The position numbers and the translations under genes are program-made. From the NCBI GenBank assembly GCA_025353165.1, contig JANXRE010000070.1:40288-104287 (forward strand): 64,000 nucleotides of DNA. The letters run 5' to 3'. Of this stretch, positions 43,050-52,014 are shown in pieces; the first letter of the stretch is position 1, and every line of letters begins with the position of its first letter. The notes beneath the pieces were generated by a model. That model did no database searches and had not been told where the DNA came from. It saw only the letters and a program-made list of their open reading frames with translations. Source of the DNA: Acidobacteriota bacterium (GTDB lineage: Bacteria > Acidobacteriota > Terriglobia > Bryobacterales > Bryobacteraceae).

Positions 43050-45102
43050 ACTTATCGCCGGGATGATACGTCTTCTCGGCGTGAGCCTGAATCTCCGCCA
43101 AACTAAACCAAGCCGGCTTCAACTCCTGCTTGGCATACAACTCGGACTGATCGAAATAATGCGGAGAATCCGGGTTCGAGTTCTCCCCAAAAACCAGAAT
43201 CGACCGCGCCTTCACTTCCGGCCCGAACTCCACCACGCTGACAAACGAGTGCCCCGCCACGCCATACCGCCGCTTCTGGTCCTTCTCCGGCCGCGCATAA
43301 AAATTGAACACAATCCCCACGTCGCCCGGAGCCCCCGCGATCGGCAGGCTCTTCGCCTCATCGCTAAACTGTTCCTCTCCGCTCGACAGCCGCCGCTCCA
43401 GCCGGTTGACATCGCCCCACGGCACGCGCCAAGTCCCGAATGTCTTAACCAATTCATCCACCACCTGTTCCAGCGATTCCACCGGCCCCTGCCCGTTCGT
43501 CTTCCGCATCACCGCCGTCCCGCGCTGCTTCTCGTGCCACAGCATGAATAGCGTCATCGGAACCGAACCTGTCCGGCTGATGTGATCCCAATCCCGCAGC
43601 TCGGCGACCGCCTCCTCGAGCTTCGCAACACGCCCCTTCTCCCACGCCGCCACCAGCTCGGGAATCTCCGTCTCGGCCTGAATCACGTAGGTATCGAAGC
43701 CCGCCTTGGCCCACTCCGCGAACGTGAACTTGTCTTTGTTAAACAGAATCCGCCGCGACACCCGCGCCCGCGCGTTGTCCGGCTCACTGACCATATACTT
43801 CGGATAATTGCCGGGCTCCGGATTCCCGAACACCGTCGTAGCGAACGGAGTCGAATTGCAATTCTGCACGAACCCCGACTTCGGATTCGTAACCTGCGGA
43901 AGCTCCGAGAACGAATGATACCCCGCCCACTCGGCTTCCGGATCGGAGCCGTCCACCGGCTTGGACCAGTCGAATTTCAGCGACCGCCGCGGCACCGCGC
44001 CGTTGTAGACGTAGAAAATATTCCCCTCGCGGTCGGCGTAAATCGCGTTGAACATCGGCACGGCGGTCGCCGCCATGGCCGTCTTAAACTCCTCGAAATT
44101 GCGCGCCTTGCTCATCGCGTACCACTCCTGCACCTGCCCGCCTTCCTCGAACCGCGCCATCTTCACCGATAGCGCCTTCCCGTTTCGCACCGCCACGATC
44201 GGGCCGTGGTGCGTCTTGCGGAACGTGAACTTCCGCTCCGTGAATCCCCCGTCCGTCTTGACGCGAATCGATTCGCTCCATGCAGTCGCCCGCCGGTACC
44301 CGTCGCCATAGCGATAGGCGAGCGCGTCGTCCGCCTTATCGAACTTCTCCTCCCACACGTCGGCGATATCGGGTGCGTTGACCGTGTGGCTCCATCCCAA
44401 CACCGCGTTGTGCCCGATGGTCGGAAACGGCGAGCCGAAGAACGACGCCCCGGACATGTCCCAGCCCTCGTCGCTATGGACGTGCGACTCGTACCACTGT
44501 CCCGTGCCGAAGAACGGCTGGTGCGGGTTGATGAACAGCAGCGCGTTACCCGAAGCGCTCTTCGCTTTCGACACCGCCCACATGTTCGAGCCCTGCGTTT
44601 CCGCGGCCGCCTTCTGAATCTCTTCCGGCCTCAATCCGGTTTGGCGGAAAATGAACTGGTAATACAGCGCATAGCGATTGAAAGCCAGTCCGTGCCAAGG
44701 CTCGAACTTGGTAATCAGTCGCGGCTTCACCCCCGGGTTCCGCAGCAGGAAGTAATTCAACCCGTCCGCCGCGGCCTGCAAGAGTTCATGGATGCGCGGA
44801 GAAGATCGTTCGTACTCCTCCCGCGCCAGCCGCGGAATCTCCAGTGCCCGCACCAACTCATCGTCGGCGACCGTGCGCGCGCCATACACTTCTGAGGCGC
44901 GGCCCAGCGCGCGCAAATAGCTATCCTCGATCTGCCAGAAGTTATCCTCGGCCTCCGCATAGATAGTGCCAAACACACAACTGGCATCGGTCGGCCCATA
45001 AACATGCGGCACTCCGAAGTTATCGCGATAGATGGTAATCGACCGCGGATCGGCGGCAAAAAGCCAAGCCGAAGCAAAAAGCAGCAGTGCAAGGCGCATC
45101 AT
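43048..45102 (-). CDS. Penicillin-acylase-type Ntn hydrolase, exported
   Basis: A 684-residue precursor. After a signal peptide (MMRLALLLFASAWLFAA), the alpha-subunit part begins RSITIYRDNFGVPHVYGP. The autocatalytic cleavage point is G171-S172 in ETQGSNMWAVS; the released Ser becomes the N-terminal nucleophile of the beta subunit. Later motifs include HSDEGWDMSGASFFGSPFP and FRKTHHGPIVAVRNG. Relatives hydrolyse N-acyl compounds including beta-lactam side chains and acyl-homoserine lactones; the natural substrate is not predictable. It stands alone. Confidence 0.9.
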   Translation of the reverse strand: MMRLALLLFASAWLFAADPRSITIYRDNFGVPHVYGPTDASCVFGTIYAEAEDNFWQIEDSYLRALGRASEVYGARTVADDELVRALEIPRLAREEYERSSPRIHELLQAAADGLNYFLLRNPGVKPRLITKFEPWHGLAFNRYALYYQFIFRQTGLRPEEIQKAAAETQGSNMWAVSKAKSASGNALLFINPHQPFFGTGQWYESHVHSDEGWDMSGASFFGSPFPTIGHNAVLGWSHTVNAPDIADVWEEKFDKADDALAYRYGDGYRRATAWSESIRVKTDGGFTERKFTFRKTHHGPIVAVRNGKALSVKMARFEEGGQVQEWYAMSKARNFEEFKTAMAATAVPMFNAIYADREGNIFYVYNGAVPRRSLKFDWSKPVDGSDPEAEWAGYHSFSELPQVTNPKSGFVQNCNSTPFATTVFGNPEPGNYPKYMVSEPDNARARVSRRILFNKDKFTFAEWAKAGFDTYVIQAETEIPELVAAWEKGRVAKLEEAVAELRDWDHISRTGSVPMTLFMLWHEKQRGTAVMRKTNGQGPVESLEQVVDELVKTFGTWRVPWGDVNRLERRLSSGEEQFSDEAKSLPIAGAPGDVGIVFNFYARPEKDQKRRYGVAGHSFVSVVEFGPEVKARSILVFGENSNPDSPHYFDQSELYAKQELKPAWFSLAEIQAHAEKTYHPGDK

Positions 45103-45171
45103 TCGAGCGAGTGTATCACTTCCCCCAAGCAGAGACCGACCCCCCCAATTCGTGTCGGCCCCGCCCCCGCC

Positions 45172-47643
45172 TTAAAACAGATTCCACGTGAGGATTTCCT
45201 GCGTCGCCAGCAGCCCCCCCGTCCCGCCCGTAAACCCGGCGTACGCGGAAATTCCGCCCACCGTAGCGCCGATGTCGATCGGGTACACCGTGCGGAAGTA
45301 TTTCGTCGGATCGTTCACATCCAGCAGCTCCTGCGTGAGCGAAGTCCCCGCGTACCGGAAACGGGAATAGAACACATGGCCGCTGTGCAGATCGATGCCC
45401 GACGGCGTCAGATCGATCGCCGGCACGCCCGGGAATTGCCCGTCCGTATAGATCCCCGTCGAGTTCACTCCTTCGCCCTGATTGTCGAAAAGGTCGAACT
45501 TGACGGCGACGCTCTGCCCGATGGAGTTGTCGTAGCCGAGAGAGCCGCCCGCAAAACCAAGCGCCGTAAGGCCGGTATTCTGCAGGCAGAACGTAATCCC
45601 GTCCGCCACGGCGTTTGTGAGTTGGAAGGTGAAATCGGTGGTGAAAACCGTTGCCCGAACGGGCGTGTTGAAGAACGCCGATCCGGCTTCGCTGCCGATC
45701 TGGCTCGTCAACTGCAACCGCGCGCCATTGAGCAGCGTCGAGCCGTTGAAGGTGAGGCCCGCCGCCGTAAACCCGCTCAGGTAATCCGGACCGCCGTTCG
45801 CTTTCCTCTGGATCGTGTAAATGGCCGAAGCCACCGGGCTGATGCTGTGCCCCTTAGCGTTCGCCAGCGCCCGGACCGTGCCCGTTGCGGCGACCGGCAG
45901 CGGAGTTTTGTAGATGGGCGACAACTGGGTGGGCGTCGAGCCGTCGACCGTGTAATGAATCTCGGCGTCCGGAGTCGTTGTCGACAGAGCAACCGTCTGC
46001 GTAGTCGAATATACGCCCGAAGCCAGGCTGAACGCCGGCGTCCCGGTTGCCGGGGCCAGCGGACCAAAGACGGAGAGCTGATAAGCCGCCCCCACGTAGA
46101 CCTTCCCATTCGCGACCGTGGGCACGGCGAACTTAACCGCGCCGCCCGGATTATCGCGCGCGGAATTCTGGTTGCTGTCGTAGAGTTCATTGGCCAGGTT
46201 CGTCGCGTCGTAAGCGCGCAGCACCGCCGGGCCATTGGAAGAATAAGCATCGGACTGCAGCAGCCACACGATTCCGTTGCCCGCGCCGCTCGCTGAAATC
46301 GACGGCGTCAGCCCGGGGTAGCCGTAAACCAGGCTGGACGTGGAAGTGGGCGTGGTGGAAAGCAGTCCGCTGTTGCCGGCGTTGAACGAAAACGCCTTCA
46401 ATACGTCGCTCTGCGCGCCGAAGTAGACGTTATTGTTCCAATAGGCCGGCATGCCCCACACACCGTTATGGGCGCCCGGAATCTCCTGAACGATCTGCGC
46501 GTCGGAAACGGGATTGAAGCCCCCGAGGTGATCGCGGTCCAGCAAATAGACCGTCCCCTGCTTCCCCGATTGCACCAGCAAGTGCGGATGCGCCGACCCG
46601 GCCGCCAGGTCCGGCAAAAGCAGGACGCCCCCCGAGCCCAGATCCGCGTCGGACCGGTTGAGACTGCTTTCATTGAAGGGCGTGAACGAATCCAGCACGG
46701 GCAATTTCTTGGAAACCGGCAACCCCAACTTCACCACCGAGTCGCCGAGGTCCATCCCGGCGGTCAAGTCGAAAGTGCCATTGCCAGTGGCTTGAAACAG
46801 ATTGCCGTTCATGTCGGCCGCCGGCGCCGCGCCGCCCTGCCACACGCCCCCGCGGGTTCCATTCGCGGAAGAGTTCCACACCGCTTCCGGCTTTAAAGAG
46901 ATGGAATTGTAGGCGATGGTCCAGCCGTGATACGGATCGTGGTCGCAATGAGACGCCCAGCTGATATACACGTACCCGTTGGCCAGCGCGAGGCCGGCGC
47001 GCTGGCTTTCCTGCAGGGCGTCGAAGGAAATATGGCCGTTGACGGATCCTACGCCGTGTCCCGCGACAGCCGCCTCAATGGTCGCCGGGCCGCCGGACCG
47101 CTCGGCGCCGGTGATCAGGTCCAGAGCGTGAAGGCGCTGAAAAAACAAGCCGTTCTCTTTCGTTTTTGCGACCACATACAAAATGTTGCGGGGCAGGTCG
47201 ATGACCGGAGTCCCCGTAATGCCGACCTCCGGAACCAGGTCGCCGCAATTGATGTCGGCATTGCTGTCGACGGTCGTAATGCCCTGCGCGGGATTGATGA
47301 AGCTGACCTTCCAGAGCGGGTTGGCGCTGGCGCCCTTGTTGCCATCGGCGTCGAATGCGTAAACGCTGTCATGCTCGGTGGCGACATACACCACGTTGTG
47401 GGTCGCGCCGCCGATCTTGAGTCCGGAAACGTAGAGCGGCTGAGCGTAGACGTAGCCATCCACGGCCTGCGAAAAAAGCTTCCCGAATTGAGAAGTGTTC
47501 ACCGTGCCGGGAGTGAGCAGACTCTCGCTCAGGTTCTGGCCGGTCCGTGAATTGTCGTTGTGATAGGTCGTCACGTTGACGCCCGTCTGCGCGAAAACCG
47601 GCGCAAGGAAACAGCAAAGCCCGAGCGAGAGTGAGTTGGTCAT
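45172..47643 (-). CDS. Secreted beta-propeller protein with chitobiase-C-like and L-type lectin domains
   Basis: An 823-residue protein. A signal peptide is followed by a PQQ-like beta-propeller of about 500 residues (YVATEHDSVYAFDADGNKG, LLVQSGKQGTVYLLDRDHLG). A ~65-residue CHB_HEX_C-like domain is next (SGVYSTTQTVALSTTTPDAE, IHYTVDGSTPT). The C-terminal ~200 residues form a legume-type lectin fold (FTTDFTFQLTNAVADGITFC, SVAVKFDLFDNQGEGVNSTG). This combination is common in soil Acidobacteria and Planctomycetes and suggests binding of plant or fungal glycans at the cell surface; no catalytic site is seen. Confidence 0.8.
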   Translation of the reverse strand: MTNSLSLGLCCFLAPVFAQTGVNVTTYHNDNSRTGQNLSESLLTPGTVNTSQFGKLFSQAVDGYVYAQPLYVSGLKIGGATHNVVYVATEHDSVYAFDADGNKGASANPLWKVSFINPAQGITTVDSNADINCGDLVPEVGITGTPVIDLPRNILYVVAKTKENGLFFQRLHALDLITGAERSGGPATIEAAVAGHGVGSVNGHISFDALQESQRAGLALANGYVYISWASHCDHDPYHGWTIAYNSISLKPEAVWNSSANGTRGGVWQGGAAPAADMNGNLFQATGNGTFDLTAGMDLGDSVVKLGLPVSKKLPVLDSFTPFNESSLNRSDADLGSGGVLLLPDLAAGSAHPHLLVQSGKQGTVYLLDRDHLGGFNPVSDAQIVQEIPGAHNGVWGMPAYWNNNVYFGAQSDVLKAFSFNAGNSGLLSTTPTSTSSLVYGYPGLTPSISASGAGNGIVWLLQSDAYSSNGPAVLRAYDATNLANELYDSNQNSARDNPGGAVKFAVPTVANGKVYVGAAYQLSVFGPLAPATGTPAFSLASGVYSTTQTVALSTTTPDAEIHYTVDGSTPTQLSPIYKTPLPVAATGTVRALANAKGHSISPVASAIYTIQRKANGGPDYLSGFTAAGLTFNGSTLLNGARLQLTSQIGSEAGSAFFNTPVRATVFTTDFTFQLTNAVADGITFCLQNTGLTALGFAGGSLGYDNSIGQSVAVKFDLFDNQGEGVNSTGIYTDGQFPGVPAIDLTPSGIDLHSGHVFYSRFRYAGTSLTQELLDVNDPTKYFRTVYPIDIGATVGGISAYAGFTGGTGGLLATQEILTWNLF

Positions 47644-47748
47644 GGAATGTGTGATGGTACCGCCGATTTCCGATCCCGGTCAAGCCCTGTGGGTCGAACC
47701 CGGGCGGGTCCGGTGCATGTGAATAATCATGGTGAAACATACACATCC

Positions 47749-47883
47749 ATGCGGACCAAGCGCGAGGCTGTCGACCTCGGCTTGCGAACCCTGCTGCGCC
47801 TGAGCAAGCAGGGGGAGATCCGCCGCCTGCGCGGCAAACTCGACTGGCAGGGCGATCTGGACGCCCTGCGGCGCGGCCGTTGA
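47749..47883 (+). CDS. VapB-type antitoxin, N-terminally truncated
   Basis: A 44-residue frame, MRTKREAVDLGLRTLLRLSK then GKLDWQGDLDALRRGR, that matches the C-terminal half of VapB antitoxins of the 'KREAVDLGLRTL' kind. The DNA-binding beta-strand half (usually ~20 residues) is missing; a GTG at 47719 would extend it by only 10 unrelated residues. Its stop overlaps the toxin start by 4 bases (TTGA). It may still bind the toxin but probably cannot repress its own promoter. Confidence 0.65.
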   Translation: MRTKREAVDLGLRTLLRLSKQGEIRRLRGKLDWQGDLDALRRGR

Positions 47884-48284
47884 CTCTCGTCGATTCCAGC
47901 GTCTGGATCGATTACTTCCAGGGCGCGATCACCCCGCAGACAGAAAAACTCGACGGTCTGCTCGGCCGCGAGCCCTTAGCGATCGGCGACTTGATTCTGG
48001 CGGAGATCCTGCAAGGTATCACGCGGGACCGCCACTTCGAGACCGCCAGGAAACGGCTGACGTCGTTGAGCATCGTGGAGTTGGGCGGAGCCAGGATCGC
48101 GACTCATGCCGCCAGCAACTTCCGTGCGCTGCGCAAACTCGGCGTAACGGTCCGAAAGAGGATCGATCCGATCGTCGCGACCCGATGTATGAATAGCGGC
48201 TACGACCTGCTGCACAACGACAAAGACTTCGATCCGTTCGTGAAACACCTCGGTCTCCGCTCCGTGATCCCGGAGCGCCGATAG
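47880..48284 (+). CDS. VapC-type PIN-domain toxin
   Basis: A 134-residue PIN protein beginning TLVDSSVWIDYFQG at a TTG that overlaps the antitoxin stop. Acidic residues of the active site appear at D4-like (VDSSVWIDYF), E in LAEILQGI, and D in DPIVATRCM and NDKDFDPF. It should cleave RNA if unopposed. The frame is intact while its antitoxin is shortened, which raises the question of how it is controlled. Downstream genes are broken. Confidence 0.85.
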   Translation: MTLVDSSVWIDYFQGAITPQTEKLDGLLGREPLAIGDLILAEILQGITRDRHFETARKRLTSLSIVELGGARIATHAASNFRALRKLGVTVRKRIDPIVATRCMNSGYDLLHNDKDFDPFVKHLGLRSVIPERR

Positions 48285-48341
48285 CATCCACTGGAACTCG
48301 AGAGGTCCGTGGGGCACCCCGGCGGGTTTGGTTGCGGCTCG

Positions 48342-48563
48342 GCGGCCATCGCGGCTGCGAATCCTGCTCCTGACCTCGCCCCATCCGGCCCCGGATGCCG
48401 GGTTCTTGATCAGGGTCGCCTTTCTTCTCGCCAACTCTTGTCTTTGCCAGTCTTGAACAGGCACGACGTCCGGCGTCGCCGCAAGGTCGTCCCTCAGGTC
48501 CTGGACCTGTTGCAGTTTCTCCGGTTCGCTCAGATCGAATATCGATGGCGTCGTTGGATTCAT
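48342..48563 (-). pseudogene. Addiction-module antitoxin remnant (Unstab_antitox-like)
   Basis: From the ATG at 48563: FDLSEPEKLQQVQDLRDDLA, VVPVQDWQRQELARRKATL and GAGWGEVRSRIRSRDG, the usual length and pattern of the ParE-associated 'putative addiction module' family. The natural stop after the RSR is lost and the frame runs on antisense to vapC to 47976. No toxin gene follows. An orphan remnant of another TA locus, convergent on the vapBC pair. Confidence 0.55.
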
Positions 48564-48618
48564 GCGAACCTCCACGGTCGATTGTCCCAGGTCAGCCGGG
48601 GTGCGCAACTCGCCGGCG

Positions 48619-49076
48619 ACCCCTTTCGACTTCTACTCCTGCTTCATCAGCTACTCAAGCCCCGGCCAATCCTTCGCCGAACGCCTTCATTCCGACCTGC
48701 AAGCCAAGAACCTCCGCGTCTGGTTCGCACCGGAATCGGCGACCGCTTCCAGGAGCGAATCGAGGAATCGATTCGCCTCTACGACAAGGTCATGATCGTA
48801 CTCTCGGAACACTCGTGGCCAGCCCCTGGGTCGAGCGCGAAGTCAATCGGCGCGCGAACGCGAGGACCGCGAAAACCGGACGGTCTTCTTTCCGATCCGC
48901 ATCGGCGATGCCGTAATGGGCGCTCCGCAACCCTGGGCGGCGGACATCCGCCGGCAGTGACACATCGGCGATTTCCGCCGCTGGAAAAGACCACGACGCG
49001 TACACGAAGTCCGTCGACTGCCTTCTCCGCGACCTGAAGCAAGAGCATATTGCACCGCGCCCCGAAACCCCCTGAG
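48619..49076 (+). pseudogene. TIR-domain protein gene, shattered by frameshifts and a stop
   Basis: Pieces of one TIR (TIR_2-type) domain are found in order in changing frames: FDFYSCFISYSSPGQSFAER, LHSDLQAKNLRVWFAPE, IGDRFQERIEESIRLYDKVM, IVLSEHS, ASPWVEREVN, REREDRENRTVFFPIRIGDA, VMGAPQPWAADIRRQ, a TGA, HIGDFRRWK, and DHDAYTKSVDCLLRDLKQ. At least four frame changes and one nonsense codon are present, including a ~10-base deletion after WFAPE and an extra A in AAAA near the end. TIR domains of this group often cleave NAD or signal in antiphage defence. No protein can be made from it now. Confidence 0.7.
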
Positions 49077-49267
49077 GCCCACCGCCGCGTTGGGTGCCGG
49101 CGGAAACGGAAACACCACAAAAAACGGCGATTTCCACCTCCGCCCAAAACCCCGGTGACACATGTCCATTTCCGTCTAAATACTTGATTCTAAACCAAGT
49201 CCATCCAGCCCAAACCCGAAACCCGAGTCACCATGTGATATGTAGGGAATGGGGAGACCCATTGATC

Positions 49268-49706
49268 ATGGAAAACGAAACAATCCCGTCCACCCTCGAG
49301 GCCGAGCACGAGGCCCTCCGCGCCGGACTCCTCGAAGTCCACCAGCCCCGCAGCGCCCACCAGCAGGTCCTGGTCGACGTGTTCATCGACGCCGTCTGGG
49401 ATCTCAAGGCCGCCCGCCGTGTCGACCGCGAGTTCTGGTTCCAAGCCGGCAGCCACTACGCCCCCGGCGCCGCCGGCATCGCCGAGGCCCAGTTCAAGGA
49501 AAAGGAGGGCCGTTTCCGCATCCACCTCCGCCACCTCGCCATGGCCGAGCGCTCTTACTATCGCGCCCTCGACGCCCTGAAAGCCCTCCACCGCCACCAA
49601 CCCCGCGCCCTCCCGGCCGCCGGAGAAACCTCCCAGCCGCAGCCACCCGCCGCCCCGCGGAGCGAACAGCCCCAGTTGCGCTATCCTGTAAATATTAGCC
49701 ACTCGG
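49268..49706 (+). CDS. Hypothetical helical protein with lost stop, running into tRNA-Cys
   Basis: From the ATG at 49268 about 145 residues look real: LEAEHEALRAGLLEVHQPRS, VLVDVFIDAVWDLKAARRVD and RIHLRHLAMAERSYYRALDA. This arrangement recalls the C-terminal half of a protein family abundant in Acidobacteria whose full-length members are annotated only as hypothetical. No stop codon occurs before the tRNA and the frame stays open to 50314, antisense to the MFS remnant, so the gene has lost its end or been truncated by insertion of the tRNA-flanking DNA. Confidence 0.45.
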
Positions 49707-49781
<75 letters not shown>

Positions 49782-49785
49782 ACCC

Positions 49786-51050
49786 TCAGCCTCCCGATTG
49801 CGCGGCCGCCGCCAGTTCCAGCGTCAACCTCTCGGTGTCCCTCGGCGCAAACCGCAGCCCCGAGACAATCAGCAGCGCCGCCGCCACCCAGTACAGCGAA
49901 GCCGCCGACGCGATCGCGACGCTCAACCCCACCCGCTCCGACCACCACCCCACCAGCACCGGAGCGATGCCGCCCGCCAGCCACCCCATCGAATTCATGA
50001 CCCCGGTCGCCGTGCCCCGCACTTCCGGCCGGATCACGTCGAACAGGGACGCGAAGATGTTCGCTTCGTACAATTCCTTGAACAAACCCCAAACCACCAA
50101 CCCTGCGATCAGCCACCCCATGCTCCCGGTCAGCGCGCACAACACCGCAAACGGAGCCTCGCACAGTACTCCGGCGGCCTGCACCAGAATCCGCCCGCCC
50201 GGCCATCGCCGCCGCAGCGAATCCGCCATTCAGCCCCCGGCCACTGACCCGATCAGGCTCGCCGTCTGGATATACAAAGTCGCGGTGAGCCCCGCCATGG
50301 CCGGGTTCAGGTGAAATTTCTCGTACAGAAACGTCGGCATCCACGTGAACAGCACCATCGCCATGAAATTCTGGCACAGGAACGCGGCCATCGGCAGCCG
50401 CGCCGTCGGCCGTCCCAAAATCACGCGGGCGAATTCGGCGAAAGGCATGCGCACGTGCTTGTGCGGAACTTCGCCCGCCGCCAGATCCGCAAGATCGGCG
50501 GCGCCGCGTTCGGGCTCCTTCAAAAAGCGCTGCAGCGCCAGTCCCAGCAAAACTCCGCAGCCGCCGAAAATCACGAATGCCGCCCGCCAGCCGAAATGTT
50601 CCGCGATCAGTGCCGCGAAAATCCGCCCGCGATGACGCCCGCGTACACGCTCGTCTGGTGCGCGCCCATCGCGCGGGACCGCGTCGCCTTACCGTGGTAA
50701 TCGCTGATCATCGACATCGACGCCGGAAAGTACGCGCTCTCGCCGAGCCCCTCCGCCGCGCGAAACAAAATCAGGTGCGTAAAGTTGCGCGACAGCGCCG
50801 TCGCCATGCAGATCGCGCTCCAGGTCTGCAGCCCCGCCAGGATCGCCGACTTCCGCCGCACCCGGTCGACGATATTGCCGGCCAGCGGCGCGGCGATCCC
50901 ATACACCCAGGCGAACGACGATCCCAGAAGCCCGAGTTGAACGTGGCTCAGGTGGAAATCCTTCGCCAGCATCGAGAACACCGCGTAGATGGCCTGGCGG
51001 TCGACGTAGTTGAAAAACGCATCCACCACAACATCGCCACGACGTACCAC
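49786..51050 (-). pseudogene. MFS transporter (sugar-acid type), disrupted three times
   Basis: Read together the pieces give a 12-helix major facilitator: WYVVAMLWWM and FFNYVDRQAIYAVFSMLAKD at the N-terminus, GVIAGG, FAALIAEHFGWRAAF, FLYEKFHLNPAMAGLTATLY, GSVAGG, MADSLRRRWPGGRI, and the C-terminus ending LELAAAAQSGG. The breaks are a T5 where T6 is expected (~51018-51022), a T4 for T5 (~50625-50630) and TGA at 50230-50232 where GGW-MADS predicts Trp. It follows the aldolase gene without a gap and probably imported the sugar acid that this locus uses. Confidence 0.72.
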
Positions 51051-51926
51051 TTATATATAGTGCTCGGCCATACTCCCCACCCAAGCCCGGAACTCGGCGA
51101 TCGCCGCCTTCCTCGACTCCGCCACCGGCTGATGCAGCGGGCCGTTCGGAATCCCGCGGATCTCCAACCCGATGCGGGCGCCCCACGGGATCGGCATCCG
51201 AACCAGCTTTCCGATCAACTCGTCCAACACCCGCTGTTGCGCCGCGGCCTCGGCCATCTCGCCGCGACGGAAAGCGCGGTAGATGGAGCCCACCAACTCC
51301 GGCGCGAAGCCGGCGATGCCCGAAATCACGCCGTCCCAACCCGCGTTCAGCGCCGGCAGCAGCAGGCTGTCGTCGCCCACCATCACGGATGCGGGACAGC
51401 GGCGCAGCGGCTCCAGGTGGGTCTCGTCGCCGCTCGAATCCTTCAGACCCACCAGGTTCGGAATCGATTCGACCAGGTGCGACATCGTCTCCACCGTGAG
51501 CCCGGCGGTGAACGCTGGCAGGTTATACAACAGGCAGGGGAGCGAAACCGACTCGCATACCCGCGCGCAGAACGCCTTCAGATCGTCCTGGCTGTAATTG
51601 AAAAAGTAGGGCATCGGAACCAACAGATAATCGGCCCCATCGTCGGCCGCGCAACGCGCCAACTGAAGCGTCGTATGGATGGACGAGGTCCCGACCGAGG
51701 CAATGAGAATTCCCGATCCGTTGAGCCGTTTTCTCGCCTGCGCGATCGTCGCCGCGCGCTCGGCGACGGTAAAGTGAGGGTACTCGCCGGTGCCGCCCCC
51801 GGCCACCACGCCGTCCATCCCGCGCTCCATCGCAAAATCGATGACCCGGTCGAGGGTCCCCACGTCGGCTGCTCCGTCATCACGGGCCGGCGTTATCAAA
51901 GCGGCGAATACGCCGGACAGTCGCAT
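51051..51926 (-). CDS. DHDPS/N-acetylneuraminate-lyase family aldolase
   Basis: A 291-residue TIM-barrel aldolase. The Schiff-base lysine is K162 in LVGLKDSSGDETH, the catalytic tyrosine is Y134 in CLLYNLPAF, and GGGTGEYPHFT replaces the GTTGE substrate loop of DapA. This loop and the neighbouring enolase-type dehydratase and MFS gene argue against lysine synthesis and for cleavage of a 2-keto-3-deoxy sugar acid. Divergent from the serine hydrolase; the palindrome at 51969 lies between. Confidence 0.85.
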   Translation of the reverse strand: MRLSGVFAALITPARDDGAADVGTLDRVIDFAMERGMDGVVAGGGTGEYPHFTVAERAATIAQARKRLNGSGILIASVGTSSIHTTLQLARCAADDGADYLLVPMPYFFNYSQDDLKAFCARVCESVSLPCLLYNLPAFTAGLTVETMSHLVESIPNLVGLKDSSGDETHLEPLRRCPASVMVGDDSLLLPALNAGWDGVISGIAGFAPELVGSIYRAFRRGEMAEAAAQQRVLDELIGKLVRMPIPWGARIGLEIRGIPNGPLHQPVAESRKAAIAEFRAWVGSMAEHYI

Positions 51927-51968
51927 AGCCTACAAATTACCACATTGCGGATGCTTCGTCAATAAAAT

Positions 51969-51983
51969 TGAAACGTCGTTTCA
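51969..51983. promoter_or_regulatory. Perfect palindrome, probable operator
   Basis: TGAAACG-T-CGTTTCA, 7-base arms around one base, in the 88-base AT-rich gap between the divergent aldolase (51926) and serine hydrolase (52015) genes. TGAAAC/GTTTCA arms resemble KdgR/IclR-family and some LacI-family sites. The regulator gene is not in the window. Confidence 0.55.
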
Positions 51984-52014
51984 TATTTATAACACCAGGA
52001 GGTCAATAAATAAC

